Source of the DNA: Haematomicrobium sanguinis DSM 21259
GTDB lineage: Bacteria > Actinomycetota > Actinomycetes > Actinomycetales > Micrococcaceae
DNA: 64,000 nucleotides
NCBI RefSeq assembly: GCF_000688395.1
Contig: NZ_JIAG01000007.1
Location: forward strand, 102,169-166,168
Direction of reading: 5' to 3'
In this document: positions 17,542 through 26,507 of the stretch, one piece after another
How the letters are laid out: each line of letters begins with the position of its first letter
How positions within the stretch are numbered: the first letter of the stretch is position 1
The notes under the pieces: generated by a model
What the model saw: the letters and a program-made list of their open reading frames with translations, nothing else
Told to the model about the DNA's origin: nothing
The model's database searches: none
Made by a program: the position numbers and the translations under genes

Positions 17542-18594
17542 TTACTTCTTATCGAAGAAATCTTGAACTTCATCTCGCTCGCCGCTCGTTTTTGACGGCT
17601 TGGATTTCTTGGCCGCAGCGCCCTCTTCAGCGACAACCTCGTCAGTGACCACCTCTTCGGTGACCACCTTAGTGTCGCCGCGGCGCCCCACGGTAATGTC
17701 CTCGGCAATCACTTCGGCCCCCGCAGCCTTGCCCTCCGCGCCCACGGCAGCACCCCCGGTAGCACGCCCGGCAGCACCCACAGTAGCTTCCTCAGCATCA
17801 GCATCATCCTCGTCCCGCTCCGCAGACCGCTGATTCCGCGCCACCGCGGCACTCAAATCCAACGCCCGGAACAGCAACCCGGCAATGAGCGCCCCGACCA
17901 GCGGCGCCACCCAGAACAGCCACAGTTGCGCCACGGCCCAGTCCAGCCCGAACAGTGCCACCGCCGTCGACCGCGCGGGGTTCAGTCCGCCCTGATCAAG
18001 CGGCAACAAGAACGCCAGCAGCGCCAAGTAACTCAAACCAACACCGAGCGGCAACGCATTGCCCACGCGCTTGCGCTGCCCAATCCCCAAGTACACCGCA
18101 ACAAGAATCGCCGTCGCCACCACTTCAATCAGCAGCACACTGGTCAGCGGGAACTGCGCCGGCGAGTTCTGGTCAAAACCATTCCCCGAGTTCCGGATGA
18201 TCCCGGACACATCCTGCAACTGCGGGTGAGACATAAACGCAAAGAACAGCACCGCCACACCTGCAACGCCACCGGCGACCTGCGCCACAATATAGGCGGG
18301 AACGTCCTTGAGCGGCATCCGTCCGGACACCCCTACACCCAGCGTCACAGCCGGATTCAGGTGCCCGCCGGAAATCGGCGCAAACACGAACATCGCACCC
18401 ACCAGCGCAAACCCGAACGCGGCGGCGCGCAGCAACGGCGACTCGGACGGGTTCGCCAACACCCCGTACCCCACGCCCACCAAAACAACCATGAACGTCC
18501 CGAAAAACTCCGCACCGAGCCGCGGGAGCAACCGATGCGTGACATACGGCTTCCCCACACTCAACCCGGTCTTCGATTCCGACTTCACGCTCAT
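17542..18594 (-). CDS. MIP family channel (aquaporin/glycerol facilitator) with acidic tail
   Basis: This is a 350-residue membrane channel for water or small solutes. Both NPA boxes are present (GGHLNPAVTLG and GGLNPARSTAV) and six hydrophobic segments span about residues 25-255. The remaining 95 or so residues are a low-complexity Ala/Glu/Val/Lys tail with repeated EEVVTDEVVAEE-like units, much longer than in AqpZ. ATG 18594 has GAGAGGA upstream; the open frame continues a further 65 codons upstream through a repeat region and is not coding. It is divergent from the ADP-ribosylglycohydrolase gene. Confidence 0.88.
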   Translation of the reverse strand: MSVKSESKTGLSVGKPYVTHRLLPRLGAEFFGTFMVVLVGVGYGVLANPSESPLLRAAAFGFALVGAMFVFAPISGGHLNPAVTLGVGVSGRMPLKDVPAYIVAQVAGGVAGVAVLFFAFMSHPQLQDVSGIIRNSGNGFDQNSPAQFPLTSVLLIEVVATAILVAVYLGIGQRKRVGNALPLGVGLSYLALLAFLLPLDQGGLNPARSTAVALFGLDWAVAQLWLFWVAPLVGALIAGLLFRALDLSAAVARNQRSAERDEDDADAEEATVGAAGRATGGAAVGAEGKAAGAEVIAEDITVGRRGDTKVVTEEVVTDEVVAEEGAAAKKSKPSKTSGERDEVQDFFDKK

Positions 18595-18610
18595 CCTTGA
18601 TTCCTCTCTC

Positions 18611-18662
18611 CGTGCGCATTTTCGCTGCGCATTTTCCGTGCGCATTTTCGCTGCGCAAATTC
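18611..18662. repeat. Tandem repeat, two 26-bp units
   Basis: Two adjacent 26-base units (18611-18636 and 18637-18662) start CGTGCGCATTTTCGCTGCGC and differ at two positions. Each contains two GTGCGCA/CTGCGCA half-units. They fill the aquaporin leader and may be an operator array or simple slippage. Confidence 0.75.
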
Positions 18663-18693
18663 CACGCTCAATGCCAATGTCCGTACGCCAACC

Positions 18694-18699
18694 TAAACT
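18694..18699 (+). promoter_or_regulatory. -10 box of the ADP-ribosylglycohydrolase gene (leaderless)
   Basis: TAAACT lies exactly six bases before ATG 18706 and no Shine-Dalgarno sequence is present. A leaderless transcript is predicted. Confidence 0.5.
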
Positions 18700-18705
18700 G
18701 ACTTC

Positions 18706-19704
18706 ATGAGTACAAACTGGACGTCCGTCATCCGCGGGTGCATCGTCGGCGGCGCGCTCGGCGACGCTCACGGCTACCAAGCCGAGCACAACACCCCAGC
18801 GCCCATCATCTCAGACGACACCCAACTCACCCTCTTCACGCTCGAAGCCCTCACCGAACTCCTCGACTGGACCAACCAAGGCGTCGCCACCGACACCTCC
18901 GCACTCCTCTGGATCTCCTGCCTCCGATGGCTACGCACCCAAGGAGAGCTCATCCCCGACGGCGCCCCCGCTCCCCCGCGCACCTGGCTCGAAACCTCGC
19001 CGCCCATGCAGCGCCGCCACCCCGGCCGCGCCACCCTGACCGGCCTCTCCTCCGGCATCCAGGGCACCGCACGACACCCGCAAAACCTCACCGCCCGCGG
19101 CCCCGGCTCGCTCATGCGCTCGGCCCCCTTCGGCCTGATTCCGGGCATCGACACCGGCACCATCGTGACATTCGCCCTCGACGGCGCCGCCCTCACCCAC
19201 GGCCACCCGGCAGCCCTCGCCGCCAGTGCCGCCTTCCCGGTCATCATCCATCAGCTCGCCCTTGGCACGGCACTCCCCGACGCCATCGACGCGGGCGCCC
19301 AGGTCGCCGACAATCTTGAAGCCACTGACCTCGCATCCTCCTTGCGAACGGTCGCCTCCCTGAAGCACGACGGCGATGCCTCCGCCCAGCCGCCCCTCAC
19401 CGATCGGTTCGGGCCGGGAAAGCTCGCGGACGATATCCTCGTGCTGGCTCTCGCGTGCGTCGCACGCGAGCACTCTGGTGACCCCGAAAATGCTGACGAT
19501 GCCTCGGAAAGGTTCGTTAACGCCGTCGTACATGGAACCCAGGTGGCCGAGGACAAGGACACCACGGCCGCAGTCATCGGCAATCTCTCCGGCGCGCTCT
19601 ATGGTGAGCGCGCGCTCCCGGAGGCGTGGCTGCAGGAGACCGAGGACCTCGATGTCGTTGAGCGCGCCGTCGACGAGTTCACTCGCCAATCGGTCGACGC
19701 ATGA
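18706..19704 (+). CDS. ADP-ribosylglycohydrolase family protein
   Basis: This 332-residue protein matches the ADP-ribosylglycohydrolase (DraG/ARH) family, which removes ADP-ribose from modified targets using two Mg2+ ions. The N-terminal GALGDAHG and SDDTQLTLFT carry the first metal-binding Asp residues. The C-terminal DKDTTAAVIGNLSGALYG carries the second set. No ADP-ribosyltransferase or macrodomain is nearby, so the substrate is unknown. Its stop overlaps the start of the SDR gene by four bases (ATGA), indicating an operon. Confidence 0.9.
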   Translation: MSTNWTSVIRGCIVGGALGDAHGYQAEHNTPAPIISDDTQLTLFTLEALTELLDWTNQGVATDTSALLWISCLRWLRTQGELIPDGAPAPPRTWLETSPPMQRRHPGRATLTGLSSGIQGTARHPQNLTARGPGSLMRSAPFGLIPGIDTGTIVTFALDGAALTHGHPAALAASAAFPVIIHQLALGTALPDAIDAGAQVADNLEATDLASSLRTVASLKHDGDASAQPPLTDRFGPGKLADDILVLALACVAREHSGDPENADDASERFVNAVVHGTQVAEDKDTTAAVIGNLSGALYGERALPEAWLQETEDLDVVERAVDEFTRQSVDA

Positions 19705-20618
19705 TCGGGCAGACCGCAGAACGCCGCCTGGACGGGGAGCGTTACCTGGTCACCGGGGCAAGTGCCGGGCTCGGCTATTTCGCCGCCGAACAGGTGGCCG
19801 CGCGTGGCGCCGAGGTCGTCTTGGCGGTGCGCAACCTGGACAAGGGCGAACGGGCTCGAGCGCAAATTCTCGACCGGGTACCGAGCGCGAATGTTGAACT
19901 GCTCCGACTCGACCTTGCCGACCTCGACTCCATCGCCCGTGCGGCACAAGCCATACAGGACGGCCCGGCGGTGAACGGTGTGTTGGCGAATGCGGGCGTC
20001 GTCGGTTCTGTTCGGCGGCAAAACACCGCCGATGGTTTCGAGTTGCAAGTGGGCACCAATCACCTCGGCCATTTCGCGCTGCTGGCCCGCCTGCTTCCCT
20101 TCTTTGACGAGCACGCGACGCGCATGGTGCACCTGGGGTCGATTTCGCACCGTTGGGCGCGGCTGAGTGAATCCGCGCTGAATGCCGCTCCGCGATACGT
20201 CAACGCGCGCGCCTATGCGACCAGCAAGCTCGCGGTGATGACCTTTGGTTTTGAGTTGGCGCGCCGGCTGGTCGAATCGCGGTCGCGGGCGCAAAGCGTC
20301 GTCGCGCATCCGGGACTCTCGATCAATGACTTGGCGCCGACGCGTGGCTCCGTCATCCGGCACCCGCGGCGGCCCAATCCACTGTCCTACCTGCCGAAAA
20401 ACGTGGTGCAGGGCAAGGACATGGGCGCGCTCCCCTTGGTGCACGCGCTGACCGAACCGCTGGTCGACAACGGGGACTATTGGGGTCCTGGCGGATGGGG
20501 GCAGCTCACGGGTTATCCCGCGCTCGTGTCCGCAAAGAAAAAGGCACGCGATCGGGACCAGGCGGCGCGGCTGATCGAGTACTCCGAACGCGCGACGGGG
20601 GTCAGGCTGGAAATTTAG
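19701..20618 (+). CDS. SDR family NAD(P)-dependent oxidoreductase
   Basis: This is a 305-residue short-chain dehydrogenase of the retinol-dehydrogenase/WW-oxidoreductase-like group. The cofactor motif is TGASAGLG. LANAG, catalytic Ser in GSIS and catalytic Tyr-Lys in AYATSK are all present, so it should be active. LVHALTEPLVDNGDYWGPGG near the C terminus is typical of this subgroup. It is translationally coupled to the ADP-ribosylglycohydrolase gene. The substrate is unknown. Confidence 0.88.
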   Translation: MIGQTAERRLDGERYLVTGASAGLGYFAAEQVAARGAEVVLAVRNLDKGERARAQILDRVPSANVELLRLDLADLDSIARAAQAIQDGPAVNGVLANAGVVGSVRRQNTADGFELQVGTNHLGHFALLARLLPFFDEHATRMVHLGSISHRWARLSESALNAAPRYVNARAYATSKLAVMTFGFELARRLVESRSRAQSVVAHPGLSINDLAPTRGSVIRHPRRPNPLSYLPKNVVQGKDMGALPLVHALTEPLVDNGDYWGPGGWGQLTGYPALVSAKKKARDRDQAARLIEYSERATGVRLEI

Positions 20619-21283
20619 CGGGTAGCCCACTCGGGCTGGAGCGGCAGTTGCTCGCCATAAATGTGCGAGAGCGCTTTGCGGGCCGAGTCGGACAGTTCCG
20701 TGACGCCCGCCTCAAAGGTGCGCGAGCGCCGGAAACCCGCGCCGGTGTTGGTCACCAGGTCATATAGCGAATCGTGTCCGTGGATGCGGGCCGCGTCAAT
20801 GACAATCGCGGCGCTCGCCATGGCGTCTTCATCGGCGCGGTGGTGATGCTCCAGGTTAAATCCCGCCGCCTCGGCCGCGTAGGGCAAGGAGTGCGAGCGC
20901 AAGGTGTAGGTGCGCCGGGAAATTTTGACGCTGCAGACGTGCAGGCGCGAAGGGCAATCCACGCGGGACACCTCCGCCGCCGAGCGCAACACCCCCATGT
21001 CGAATGCGGAGTTGTGCGCCACGAGCACGTCATCGCCCACAAAGTCCCAAATATCTTGCAATGCGTCCTTGAAGCGCGGCGCATCGACAACCATGTCCGG
21101 CCGGATCCCGTGGATCGCGACATTGCGCGGGTCGAAGCGCTCCACCGCTTCGGGCGGCTTCATCAGCATGGTGTGCGTGTCGGCGATTTCACCGTCACGG
21201 ACCCGCACCATGCCAATGGCGCAGGGCGAACCCCAAAATCCATTGGCGGTTTCAAAGTCAATCGCGGTGAAATCTAAGGACAC
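20615..21283 (-). CDS. DEDDh 3'-5' exonuclease (DnaQ-like)
   Basis: This 222-residue protein has an RNase T/DnaQ exonuclease domain: Exo I FTAIDFETAN (Asp and Glu), Exo II LVAHNSAFDMGVL (Asp) and Exo III HHRADEDA (His and Asp), giving all DEDDh residues. The fold covers about residues 1-170 and a short C-terminal extension follows. It may trim DNA in repair or act like a free epsilon subunit; BRCT or helicase domains are absent. GTG 21283 is preceded by TAGCCT with a six-base gap, suggesting a leaderless transcript. Confidence 0.88.
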   Translation of the reverse strand: MSLDFTAIDFETANGFWGSPCAIGMVRVRDGEIADTHTMLMKPPEAVERFDPRNVAIHGIRPDMVVDAPRFKDALQDIWDFVGDDVLVAHNSAFDMGVLRSAAEVSRVDCPSRLHVCSVKISRRTYTLRSHSLPYAAEAAGFNLEHHHRADEDAMASAAIVIDAARIHGHDSLYDLVTNTGAGFRRSRTFEAGVTELSDSARKALSHIYGEQLPLQPEWATR

Positions 21284-21289
21284 CCTTCC

Positions 21290-21295
21290 AGGCTA
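21290..21295 (-). promoter_or_regulatory. -10 box of the DEDDh exonuclease gene (leaderless)
   Basis: TAGCCT on the minus strand is six bases from GTG 21283. The intervening GGAAGG touches the start codon and is too close to act as a Shine-Dalgarno sequence. Confidence 0.45.
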
Positions 21296-21366
21296 CTCCC
21301 CTCGCAGCGGGTTTTCGGCGCTTCACGCTCCCAGCAAACGTGACGGAATTGTTCACTCAAAGTACC

Positions 21367-21397
21367 TTGCACTCTCACCTGGGGTGCACCGTAGTCT
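21367..21397 (+). promoter_or_regulatory. Promoter of the HAD phosphatase gene (leaderless)
   Basis: TTGCAC (21367-21372) and TAGTCT (21392-21397) are 19 bases apart. TAGTCT lies six bases before ATG 21404, so transcription would start at the start codon. Confidence 0.5.
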
Positions 21398-21403
21398 AGG
21401 GCT

Positions 21404-21997
21404 ATGGTTCAAACTCCGAAGTGGTACCTCTTTGACTATGGCATGGTGATCTCCACCGCGCCCGAAGACCGAGATTGGGACTTGCTGGAAGACGCTTTGG
21501 GCATGCCGATGCGTCAGGACGAGAGTCCATACTGGCAGCACCGCGAGGATTTCGATGCCGGACGCCTGAGCTCCCAAGAATATTGGGCGAAGGTCGCGGG
21601 CACGGAGGTGAGCGAAGGAACCGTGAGCCGCCTCGATTCACTGGATGCCCTGCAGTGGTCCCACCTGAACCTGGACACCCTTGACGTGCTGGAGGATCTC
21701 TCGCGCCAAGGACACCAACTCGCGGTGCTCTCCAATATGCCGGTGGCCATGGCCGATGAATTCTCATCGCAACCCTGGACACAATACTTTGAGCGGCTAT
21801 TTTTCAGCGGACACTTGGGGCTGATAAAGCCCGATCCAGAAATCTTCCGCCGGATTGCCCAGGAGTTGGACGCGAGCCCCGAGGACATCGTGTTTGTCGA
21901 TGACAAAAAGGTTAATGTCGAGGCCGCCGCGGCAGAGGGCTATCAGACGGTGCACCATCATCCAGACGTCGACCTGCAAAAAGAACTGGGGCTTTAA
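21404..21997 (+). CDS. HAD family hydrolase (YihX-like)
   Basis: This is a 197-residue haloacid-dehalogenase-like phosphatase, subfamily IA. Motif I is FDYGMVI: the nucleophile Asp is present but the usual second Asp is Gly, as in YihX-type sugar-phosphate phosphatases (FDLGNV). Motif II is VLSNMP, motif III Lys is in GLIKPDPEIF and motif IV is VFVDDKKVNVEAA. The cap is small and helical. A cytoplasmic sugar-phosphate or nucleotide phosphatase is the best guess. Its stop shares TTAA with the convergent zapE-like gene. Confidence 0.87.
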   Translation: MVQTPKWYLFDYGMVISTAPEDRDWDLLEDALGMPMRQDESPYWQHREDFDAGRLSSQEYWAKVAGTEVSEGTVSRLDSLDALQWSHLNLDTLDVLEDLSRQGHQLAVLSNMPVAMADEFSSQPWTQYFERLFFSGHLGLIKPDPEIFRRIAQELDASPEDIVFVDDKKVNVEAAAAEGYQTVHHHPDVDLQKELGL

Positions 21998-23037
21998 GCC
22001 TCATCGCCGAACTGCGCTTCACGCGCCAACGCGGTCAATCGGGACACGGCACGGTAGTACTTCTTCATGTACCCGCCAGAGAGCATTTCCTCGGTAAAGA
22101 GCTTGTCAAAAGGCATGCCGCTAGCCAGGATCGGCACGTCGAGGTCATAGAGCCGGTCCGCCAACACCACGAAACGCAGCGCCACGCTCTGGTCAGAGAT
22201 GGTCTCCACGTTGTGCCACACAATCGCCTCGACACCCTCGATGAGGCGGCGGTATTTGCTCGGGTGCACCCCCGCCAGATGGGTCAAGAGGTCGGCAAAA
22301 TTGTCCTCGGCGACAACCTTGTCGGCAAACACCTTGCGCGCCATGGCTTCAAGTTCGTCATCCGGGACCGGCTCCGGGGGGACCGGTAGCCCGCGGTGAC
22401 GGTAGTCCTCGCCGTCCACACGCACCACGTCAAACTGGTCCGCCAGCACCTGGATTTCACGCTTGAAGTCCACCGCCGCGAAGCGTCCCTCGCCGAGAGA
22501 ACCGGGCAGGGTGTTGGATGTTGCGGCGAGTTTGACGCCCGCATCGGCGAGCTCGCGCATGAGCCGTGACATCAGCACAGTGTCGCCGGGATCGTCGAGT
22601 TCAAACTCATCAATGGCAACCAGGCTGTATTCCTTGAGCGCATCTACCGCCTTGCGGAAGGACAGCGCCCCCACCAAGTTCGTGTACTCGACAAAGGTGC
22701 CGAACGCCTTTTTGCCCGTCGCCTCGTGATAAAGCGAGGCGAGCAAGTGCGTCTTGCCGACGCCAAAGCCGCCGTCCAGGTAAATCCCCTGCCGACCGGG
22801 TGTGCTCTTCTTGGCGAACAGCCTTGAGAGGCCCTTTCCACCGGCGTCCTTGCCGACCTTGCGCTTGGAGAACGCCCTGAGCGCTTCCACTGCTGCCGCC
22901 TGGCTCGGCTGGTTCGGGTCTGGTATATAGGAGTCAAAGGACACCGAGGCGAATCGGGCGGACGGGGAAAAACCGGACAGGATTTCTTGCGCATCAACCT
23001 GGGGTTGGCGGCTCGTGAGGTGGATTCTCTGGTCCAC
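21994..23037 (-). CDS. zapE: AFG1/ZapE-like cell-division ATPase
   Basis: This is a 347-residue AAA-type ATPase of the AFG1/ZapE family. Walker A is GGFGVGKTHLL, Walker B is LVAIDEFELDDPGD, and sensor region AATSNTLPGSLGEGRF follows, as in ZapE. In E. coli ZapE acts at the Z-ring under low oxygen; whether actinobacterial homologues do the same is not known. GTG 23037 is chosen because AAGGGA lies six bases upstream; the frame extends 16 codons further. The protein is cytoplasmic and may be loosely membrane bound. Confidence 0.88.
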   Translation of the reverse strand: MDQRIHLTSRQPQVDAQEILSGFSPSARFASVSFDSYIPDPNQPSQAAAVEALRAFSKRKVGKDAGGKGLSRLFAKKSTPGRQGIYLDGGFGVGKTHLLASLYHEATGKKAFGTFVEYTNLVGALSFRKAVDALKEYSLVAIDEFELDDPGDTVLMSRLMRELADAGVKLAATSNTLPGSLGEGRFAAVDFKREIQVLADQFDVVRVDGEDYRHRGLPVPPEPVPDDELEAMARKVFADKVVAEDNFADLLTHLAGVHPSKYRRLIEGVEAIVWHNVETISDQSVALRFVVLADRLYDLDVPILASGMPFDKLFTEEMLSGGYMKKYYRAVSRLTALAREAQFGDEA

Positions 23038-23257
23038 GGCTATTCCCTTACTCAAGACATGAGTGCACAATTGTGCACCAGACAAAAGTAACCATCCGGG
23101 ACACGTTCACCAAACCGCCCCGCGGACCCCAACGCCGGGGTCACCGTTCCGCGTGTGACTTTATTGACAACTGTGACCTTTCGGAAGCATCCGGGCATCA
23201 ATATCGTTACGCTGAAGTAGAAGCTGACCTAACCCCCACCGAAGAGAGGACGATACC

Positions 23258-24157
23258 GTGAGCGTAGCTGCGGAAACGAACGAGAAGTTTGAGGCGTATG
23301 CCCACCCCGAGCGGCTGGTGTCCACCGAGTGGCTCGCCGACAACCTCGACAACGAGAACGTCGTGGTGCTCGAGTCCGACGAAGACATCCTCCTCTACGA
23401 CACCGGCCACATCCCCGGTGCCGTGAAAATCGACTGGCACACCGAACTCAACGACCAGGTGGACCGCGATTTTGTCGATGGTGAAACGTTCGCCAAGGTG
23501 CTGGGATCCAAGGGCATCGGCCGCGATACCACGGTCGTGCTCTACGGCGACAAGTCCAACTGGTGGGCAGCCTACGCCCTTTGGGTCTTCACCCTTTTTG
23601 GACACGAGGATGTTCGCCTGCTGGATGGCGGCCGCGACAAGTGGATTGCCGAAGGCCGCGAGCTGACCACCGAGAAGCCATCCCCCACCGCAGTGGACTA
23701 CCCCGTGGTGGAGCGCAACGACGCACCGCACCGCGCCTACCTGCAAGATGTCCTGGCGAACCTCGACAAGCCGCTCGTGGACGTCCGCTCCCCCGAAGAG
23801 TACTCGGGCGAGCGCACCCACATGCCCGCCTACCCCGAAGAGGGCGCCCTGCGCGGCGGCCACATCCCGGGTGCCCAGTCGGTGCCGTGGGCCAAGGCCG
23901 CCAACGAGGATGGCACCTTCAAGGATCGCGCCGAATTGGAGAAGATTTACTTCGACGGCGCCAAGGTGAATACCGGCGAGGACGTCATCGCCTACTGCCG
24001 CATTGGCGAGCGCTCCAGCCACACCTGGTTTGTGCTTTCCCACCTGCTCGGCCTGGACAATGTGCGCAACTATGACGGTTCCTGGACCGAATGGGGCAAC
24101 GCAGTCCGTGTGCCGATCGTCAAGGGCACCGAGCCCGGCGAGGTTCCCGCACGCTAA
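23258..24157 (+). CDS. Thiosulfate sulfurtransferase (two-domain rhodanese)
   Basis: This is a 299-residue tandem rhodanese of the SseA/CysA type that moves sulfane sulfur from thiosulfate or 3-mercaptopyruvate to an acceptor. The N-terminal domain (about 15-140) lacks a catalytic Cys ([13 protein letters not shown]). The C-terminal domain has the active loop [12 protein letters not shown] with Cys247. CRIGERS fits thiosulfate-type loops better than mercaptopyruvate-type CGSGVT loops. GTG 23258 follows GAGAGGA. The next gene encodes a SufE-like protein, a pairing also known in mycobacteria, which suggests sulfur transfer between the two. Confidence 0.93.
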   Translation: MSVAAETNEKFEAYAHPERLVSTEWLADNLDNENVVVLESDEDILLYDTGHIPGAVKIDWHTELNDQVDRDFVDGETFAKVLGSKGIGRDTTVVLYGDKSNWWAAYALWVFTLFGHEDVRLLDGGRDKWIAEGRELTTEKPSPTAVDYPVVERNDAPHRAYLQDVLANLDKPLVDVRSPEEYSGERTHMPAYPEEGALRGGHIPGAQSVPWAKAANEDGTFKDRAELEKIYFDGAKVNTGEDVIAYCRIGERSSHTWFVLSHLLGLDNVRNYDGSWTEWGNAVRVPIVKGTEPGEVPAR

Positions 24158-24167
24158 AGTGAGTGGA

Positions 24168-24623
24168 GTGAGTACCGATACACTTCCGTCCGCCCTCGCT
24201 GAGATTGTCACCGATTTTCAGGCGCTCAGCGAGGCGGATCGCCTCCAACTCCTGTTGGAGTTCTCCCAATCCCTGCCCGAGCTTCCCGAGCGCTTCGCGA
24301 ACCATCCGGAGTTGCTCGAGCAGGTAGTGGAGTGCCAATCTCCCCTTTTCCTCGCGGTCGAGGTGAACGACGACGATAACCACACGGTGAAACTGTTCAT
24401 CACGGCTCCGCCGGAAGCCCCCACCACGCGCGGCTTCGCCAGCGTGCTCCATGAAGGACTGGACGGCCTACCCGCCGATGAGGTGTTGGCTGTTCCCGAT
24501 GACGTCCCCCACATGCTGGGCTTGACCGGAGCCATCACGCCGCTCCGTATGCGTGGCATGAGCGCAATGCTCGGGCGCATTAAGCGCCAGGTTGCGCTCA
24601 TGAAGAGCCAATACGATAACTAA
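24168..24623 (+). CDS. SufE family sulfur-acceptor protein
   Basis: This is a 151-residue cytoplasmic SufE-like protein. The conserved acceptor Cys is Cys56 in QVVECQSPLFLAVEV (family pattern VxGCQS). RGFASVLHEGLDGLPADEVLAVP and the C-terminal helix with RMRGMSAMLGRIKRQV are typical. It likely accepts persulfide sulfur, here probably from the rhodanese encoded ten bases upstream rather than from SufS. GTG 24168 or GTG 24159 may be the start; neither has a strong ribosome binding site, so coupling to the rhodanese gene is likely. The stop shares CTAA with the convergent gene. Confidence 0.9.
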   Translation: MSTDTLPSALAEIVTDFQALSEADRLQLLLEFSQSLPELPERFANHPELLEQVVECQSPLFLAVEVNDDDNHTVKLFITAPPEAPTTRGFASVLHEGLDGLPADEVLAVPDDVPHMLGLTGAITPLRMRGMSAMLGRIKRQVALMKSQYDN

Positions 24624-25876
24624 CTGCGCGCCGGTCCCCGTCGGGTAGCGAGAGTGTGGCGTAGCCAGCGCGTGACGTCATTGTTCCAGCGCTCCGGGTC
24701 CACATTCCATTCACGGGTGTGGTCGGCGACGGTGTAGCGCTCTAAGGTAACAAGCTCTGGGTTCTTTTCGGCGAGCGCCTCGGCCGGGCCGATCGGCACA
24801 AAATCATCATCGGAGGAGTGCAGAATGAGCGTGGGTATGCGCAATTCTGCGGCGCGCGACACCCAATCCAGCGCCTTCAAGTCCAGGGGCGCGGTGAGCC
24901 CGGTGAGCTTGCGCCCGGCTGGGTTGGAGAGCAGCCATTGCCCGAGTTTCCCGACCATTGCCGGGAGCTTATTGAGCTTCGCCTGGTGCGCCAAGACATC
25001 AACCCAGTTAATGACAGGCCCGTCGAGAACCAGAGCCGCAATGGAGCGCTTGAAGCGGGAACGGTCCGCCGTTTGCAGCACGATCGCCCCGCCCATCGAC
25101 CAGCCGAAGAGCACCACCGATTTCGCTCCCTGGGCGAGCGCATACTCAATGGCGGCTTCCACGTCATTCCACTCGGTCAACCCGAGACCATACTTGCCGT
25201 CCGCCGCTTTGGGGGCATCGCCGTCGTTCCTGTAGGAAATCAAGAGCGAGGTCAGCCCGAGCGGGCGTGCGGTAGGCACCGCGCGCAACGCGTCGGCGCG
25301 GGTGGGCCCGCGGCCGTGCACCATGATCGCCCACACCTCCCCCGGCGCCTCGGGGCGCACAATCCACGCCGGTGCGTCACCGAGATTTGTGGGAATGTGC
25401 ACCTCTTCCTCGGCCAAACCCATCTCGCGCGGCCGCCCATACACGAGCCCGGAGAGCGCACCGCGAACGGCCGTATCCAGGTCTCCGGAATACACCTGCT
25501 CCACGCGCCGGGTGACCGTGCCGTCGGCCGGGTGGTTCGCGGTGATCTCGCCGATGCGCGCGTGCCCCTGTCCGCCATCCCAGAAGAGCGAATACGTGCC
25601 GGGGGCCGTGGTCTCCTTCGTGGCCGGGAACACGATGAGCGTCCCCGGCGGGGTCGTGGAGTGGTCAGGAAGGACGGCGAGAATGTCGGTGTCCTCAACT
25701 CGAGGGTGCGGGGTGACCACTTGGCGGGCAAAGTAGGCGGCCAACCCGGAAACCGCGGCGGCAAAAGTGGACCCGATGAGCGCTCCGGCGCCCGCAGCGA
25801 GGAGCGTCAGTTTCAGCCAGGATAGCGGGGACGCGGCGGCGGATTGCAGGCTCTCGGGCTGGGACGCTCGGCTCAT
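24620..25876 (-). CDS. Membrane-anchored alpha/beta hydrolase
   Basis: This 418-residue protein has one N-terminal membrane segment (about residues 20-50: LKLTLLAAGAGALIGSTFAA) followed by an N-terminal beta-rich region and an alpha/beta hydrolase domain (about 170-400). HGRGP is the oxyanion region, FGWSMGGA the nucleophile elbow, SSDDDFVP supplies the acid and DHTREWN the His. The catalytic domain is probably outside the membrane. It resembles actinobacterial serine-peptidase-like hydrolases of unknown substrate. AAGAAT lies six bases before the ATG, so a leaderless transcript is possible. Confidence 0.8.
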   Translation of the reverse strand: MSRASQPESLQSAAASPLSWLKLTLLAAGAGALIGSTFAAAVSGLAAYFARQVVTPHPRVEDTDILAVLPDHSTTPPGTLIVFPATKETTAPGTYSLFWDGGQGHARIGEITANHPADGTVTRRVEQVYSGDLDTAVRGALSGLVYGRPREMGLAEEEVHIPTNLGDAPAWIVRPEAPGEVWAIMVHGRGPTRADALRAVPTARPLGLTSLLISYRNDGDAPKAADGKYGLGLTEWNDVEAAIEYALAQGAKSVVLFGWSMGGAIVLQTADRSRFKRSIAALVLDGPVINWVDVLAHQAKLNKLPAMVGKLGQWLLSNPAGRKLTGLTAPLDLKALDWVSRAAELRIPTLILHSSDDDFVPIGPAEALAEKNPELVTLERYTVADHTREWNVDPERWNNDVTRWLRHTLATRRGPARS

Positions 25877-25944
25877 ACAGACATTCTTGCAAATTGCCGG
25901 ACACCGGCGGGACTCATTTCACGCATTTGTGTGTTGAATGAAGT

Positions 25945-26412
25945 ATGAGCACACACAGCGAAGGAACCGAGCCCGCCTTTAAAGTGGCCCCCGGGGTCAC
26001 CCCGGTCACCAAAACCGACGAGCAATGGCGCGAGGAGCTGAGTCCGGAAGAATATCAAGTTCTCCGCAAGGCCGGAACCGAGCGGCCTTACACCGGCGAA
26101 TATTGGGACACCAAAACCCAGGGCGTCTACCGATGCCGCGCGTGTGGCACCGAACTGTTTACCAGCGAGGAAAAGTTTGACTCGCATTGCGGGTGGCCCT
26201 CCTTCTTTGCCCCGCTCGCCGAGGGACGCGTGAAGTACTTGCATGACCGCACGCTCGGCATGGATCGGGTGGAGGTGCGTTGCGCCGCATGCGACTCGCA
26301 CTTGGGCCATGTTTTTGAGGGCGAGGGTTATGACACCCCGACCGATCAGCGCTACTGCATCAACTCGGTCTCGCTCACGCTGGAGCCGAGCGAGGACGCC
26401 AGCAAAGAATAA
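25945..26412 (+). CDS. msrB: Peptide-methionine (R)-S-oxide reductase MsrB
   Basis: MsrB repairs methionine-R-sulfoxide in proteins. The 155-residue sequence contains the two zinc pairs CRAC (Cys64, Cys67) and CAAC (Cys113, Cys116), FDSHCGWPSFF, HLGHVFEGEG and the catalytic Cys138 in RYCINSVSL. It is a complete, stand-alone cytoplasmic MsrB without a fused MsrA. A long hairpin begins 35 bases after its stop. Confidence 0.95.
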   Translation: MSTHSEGTEPAFKVAPGVTPVTKTDEQWREELSPEEYQVLRKAGTERPYTGEYWDTKTQGVYRCRACGTELFTSEEKFDSHCGWPSFFAPLAEGRVKYLHDRTLGMDRVEVRCAACDSHLGHVFEGEGYDTPTDQRYCINSVSLTLEPSEDASKE

Positions 26413-26447
26413 GCGCAGCTAATCAAAGCGCGCCCAACTGAACAATA

Positions 26448-26498
26448 CTTCTTGCTTCGTGGTTGTGTAGATACTGAGACCAACCACGAAGCAAGAAG
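26448..26498 (+). promoter_or_regulatory. 18-bp perfect stem-loop covering the DUF6421 ribosome binding site
   Basis: Arm 26448-26465 (CTTCTTGCTTCGTGGTTG) is perfectly complementary to 26481-26498 across a 15-base loop. The second arm ends in AAGAAG, the start of the Shine-Dalgarno sequence AGAAGGTGA for GTG 26508. In RNA the stem would partly hide the ribosome binding site. It may also act as the 3' end of msrB transcripts. Confidence 0.85.
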
Positions 26499-26507
26499 GT
26501 GATTTTC

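Noticed and set aside
18611..18662. 26-bp repeats as a CRISPR remnant
   Set aside because: The units are directly adjacent without spacers, and no cas gene is present.
23096..23150. GC-rich inverted repeat between zapE and the rhodanese gene as a terminator
   Set aside because: The two genes diverge here, so no transcript should end there; arms are six bases with a gap and may be chance.
23073..23261. 62-codon plus-strand frame before the rhodanese gene
   Set aside because: It has no ribosome binding site or similarity, and runs into the rhodanese start.
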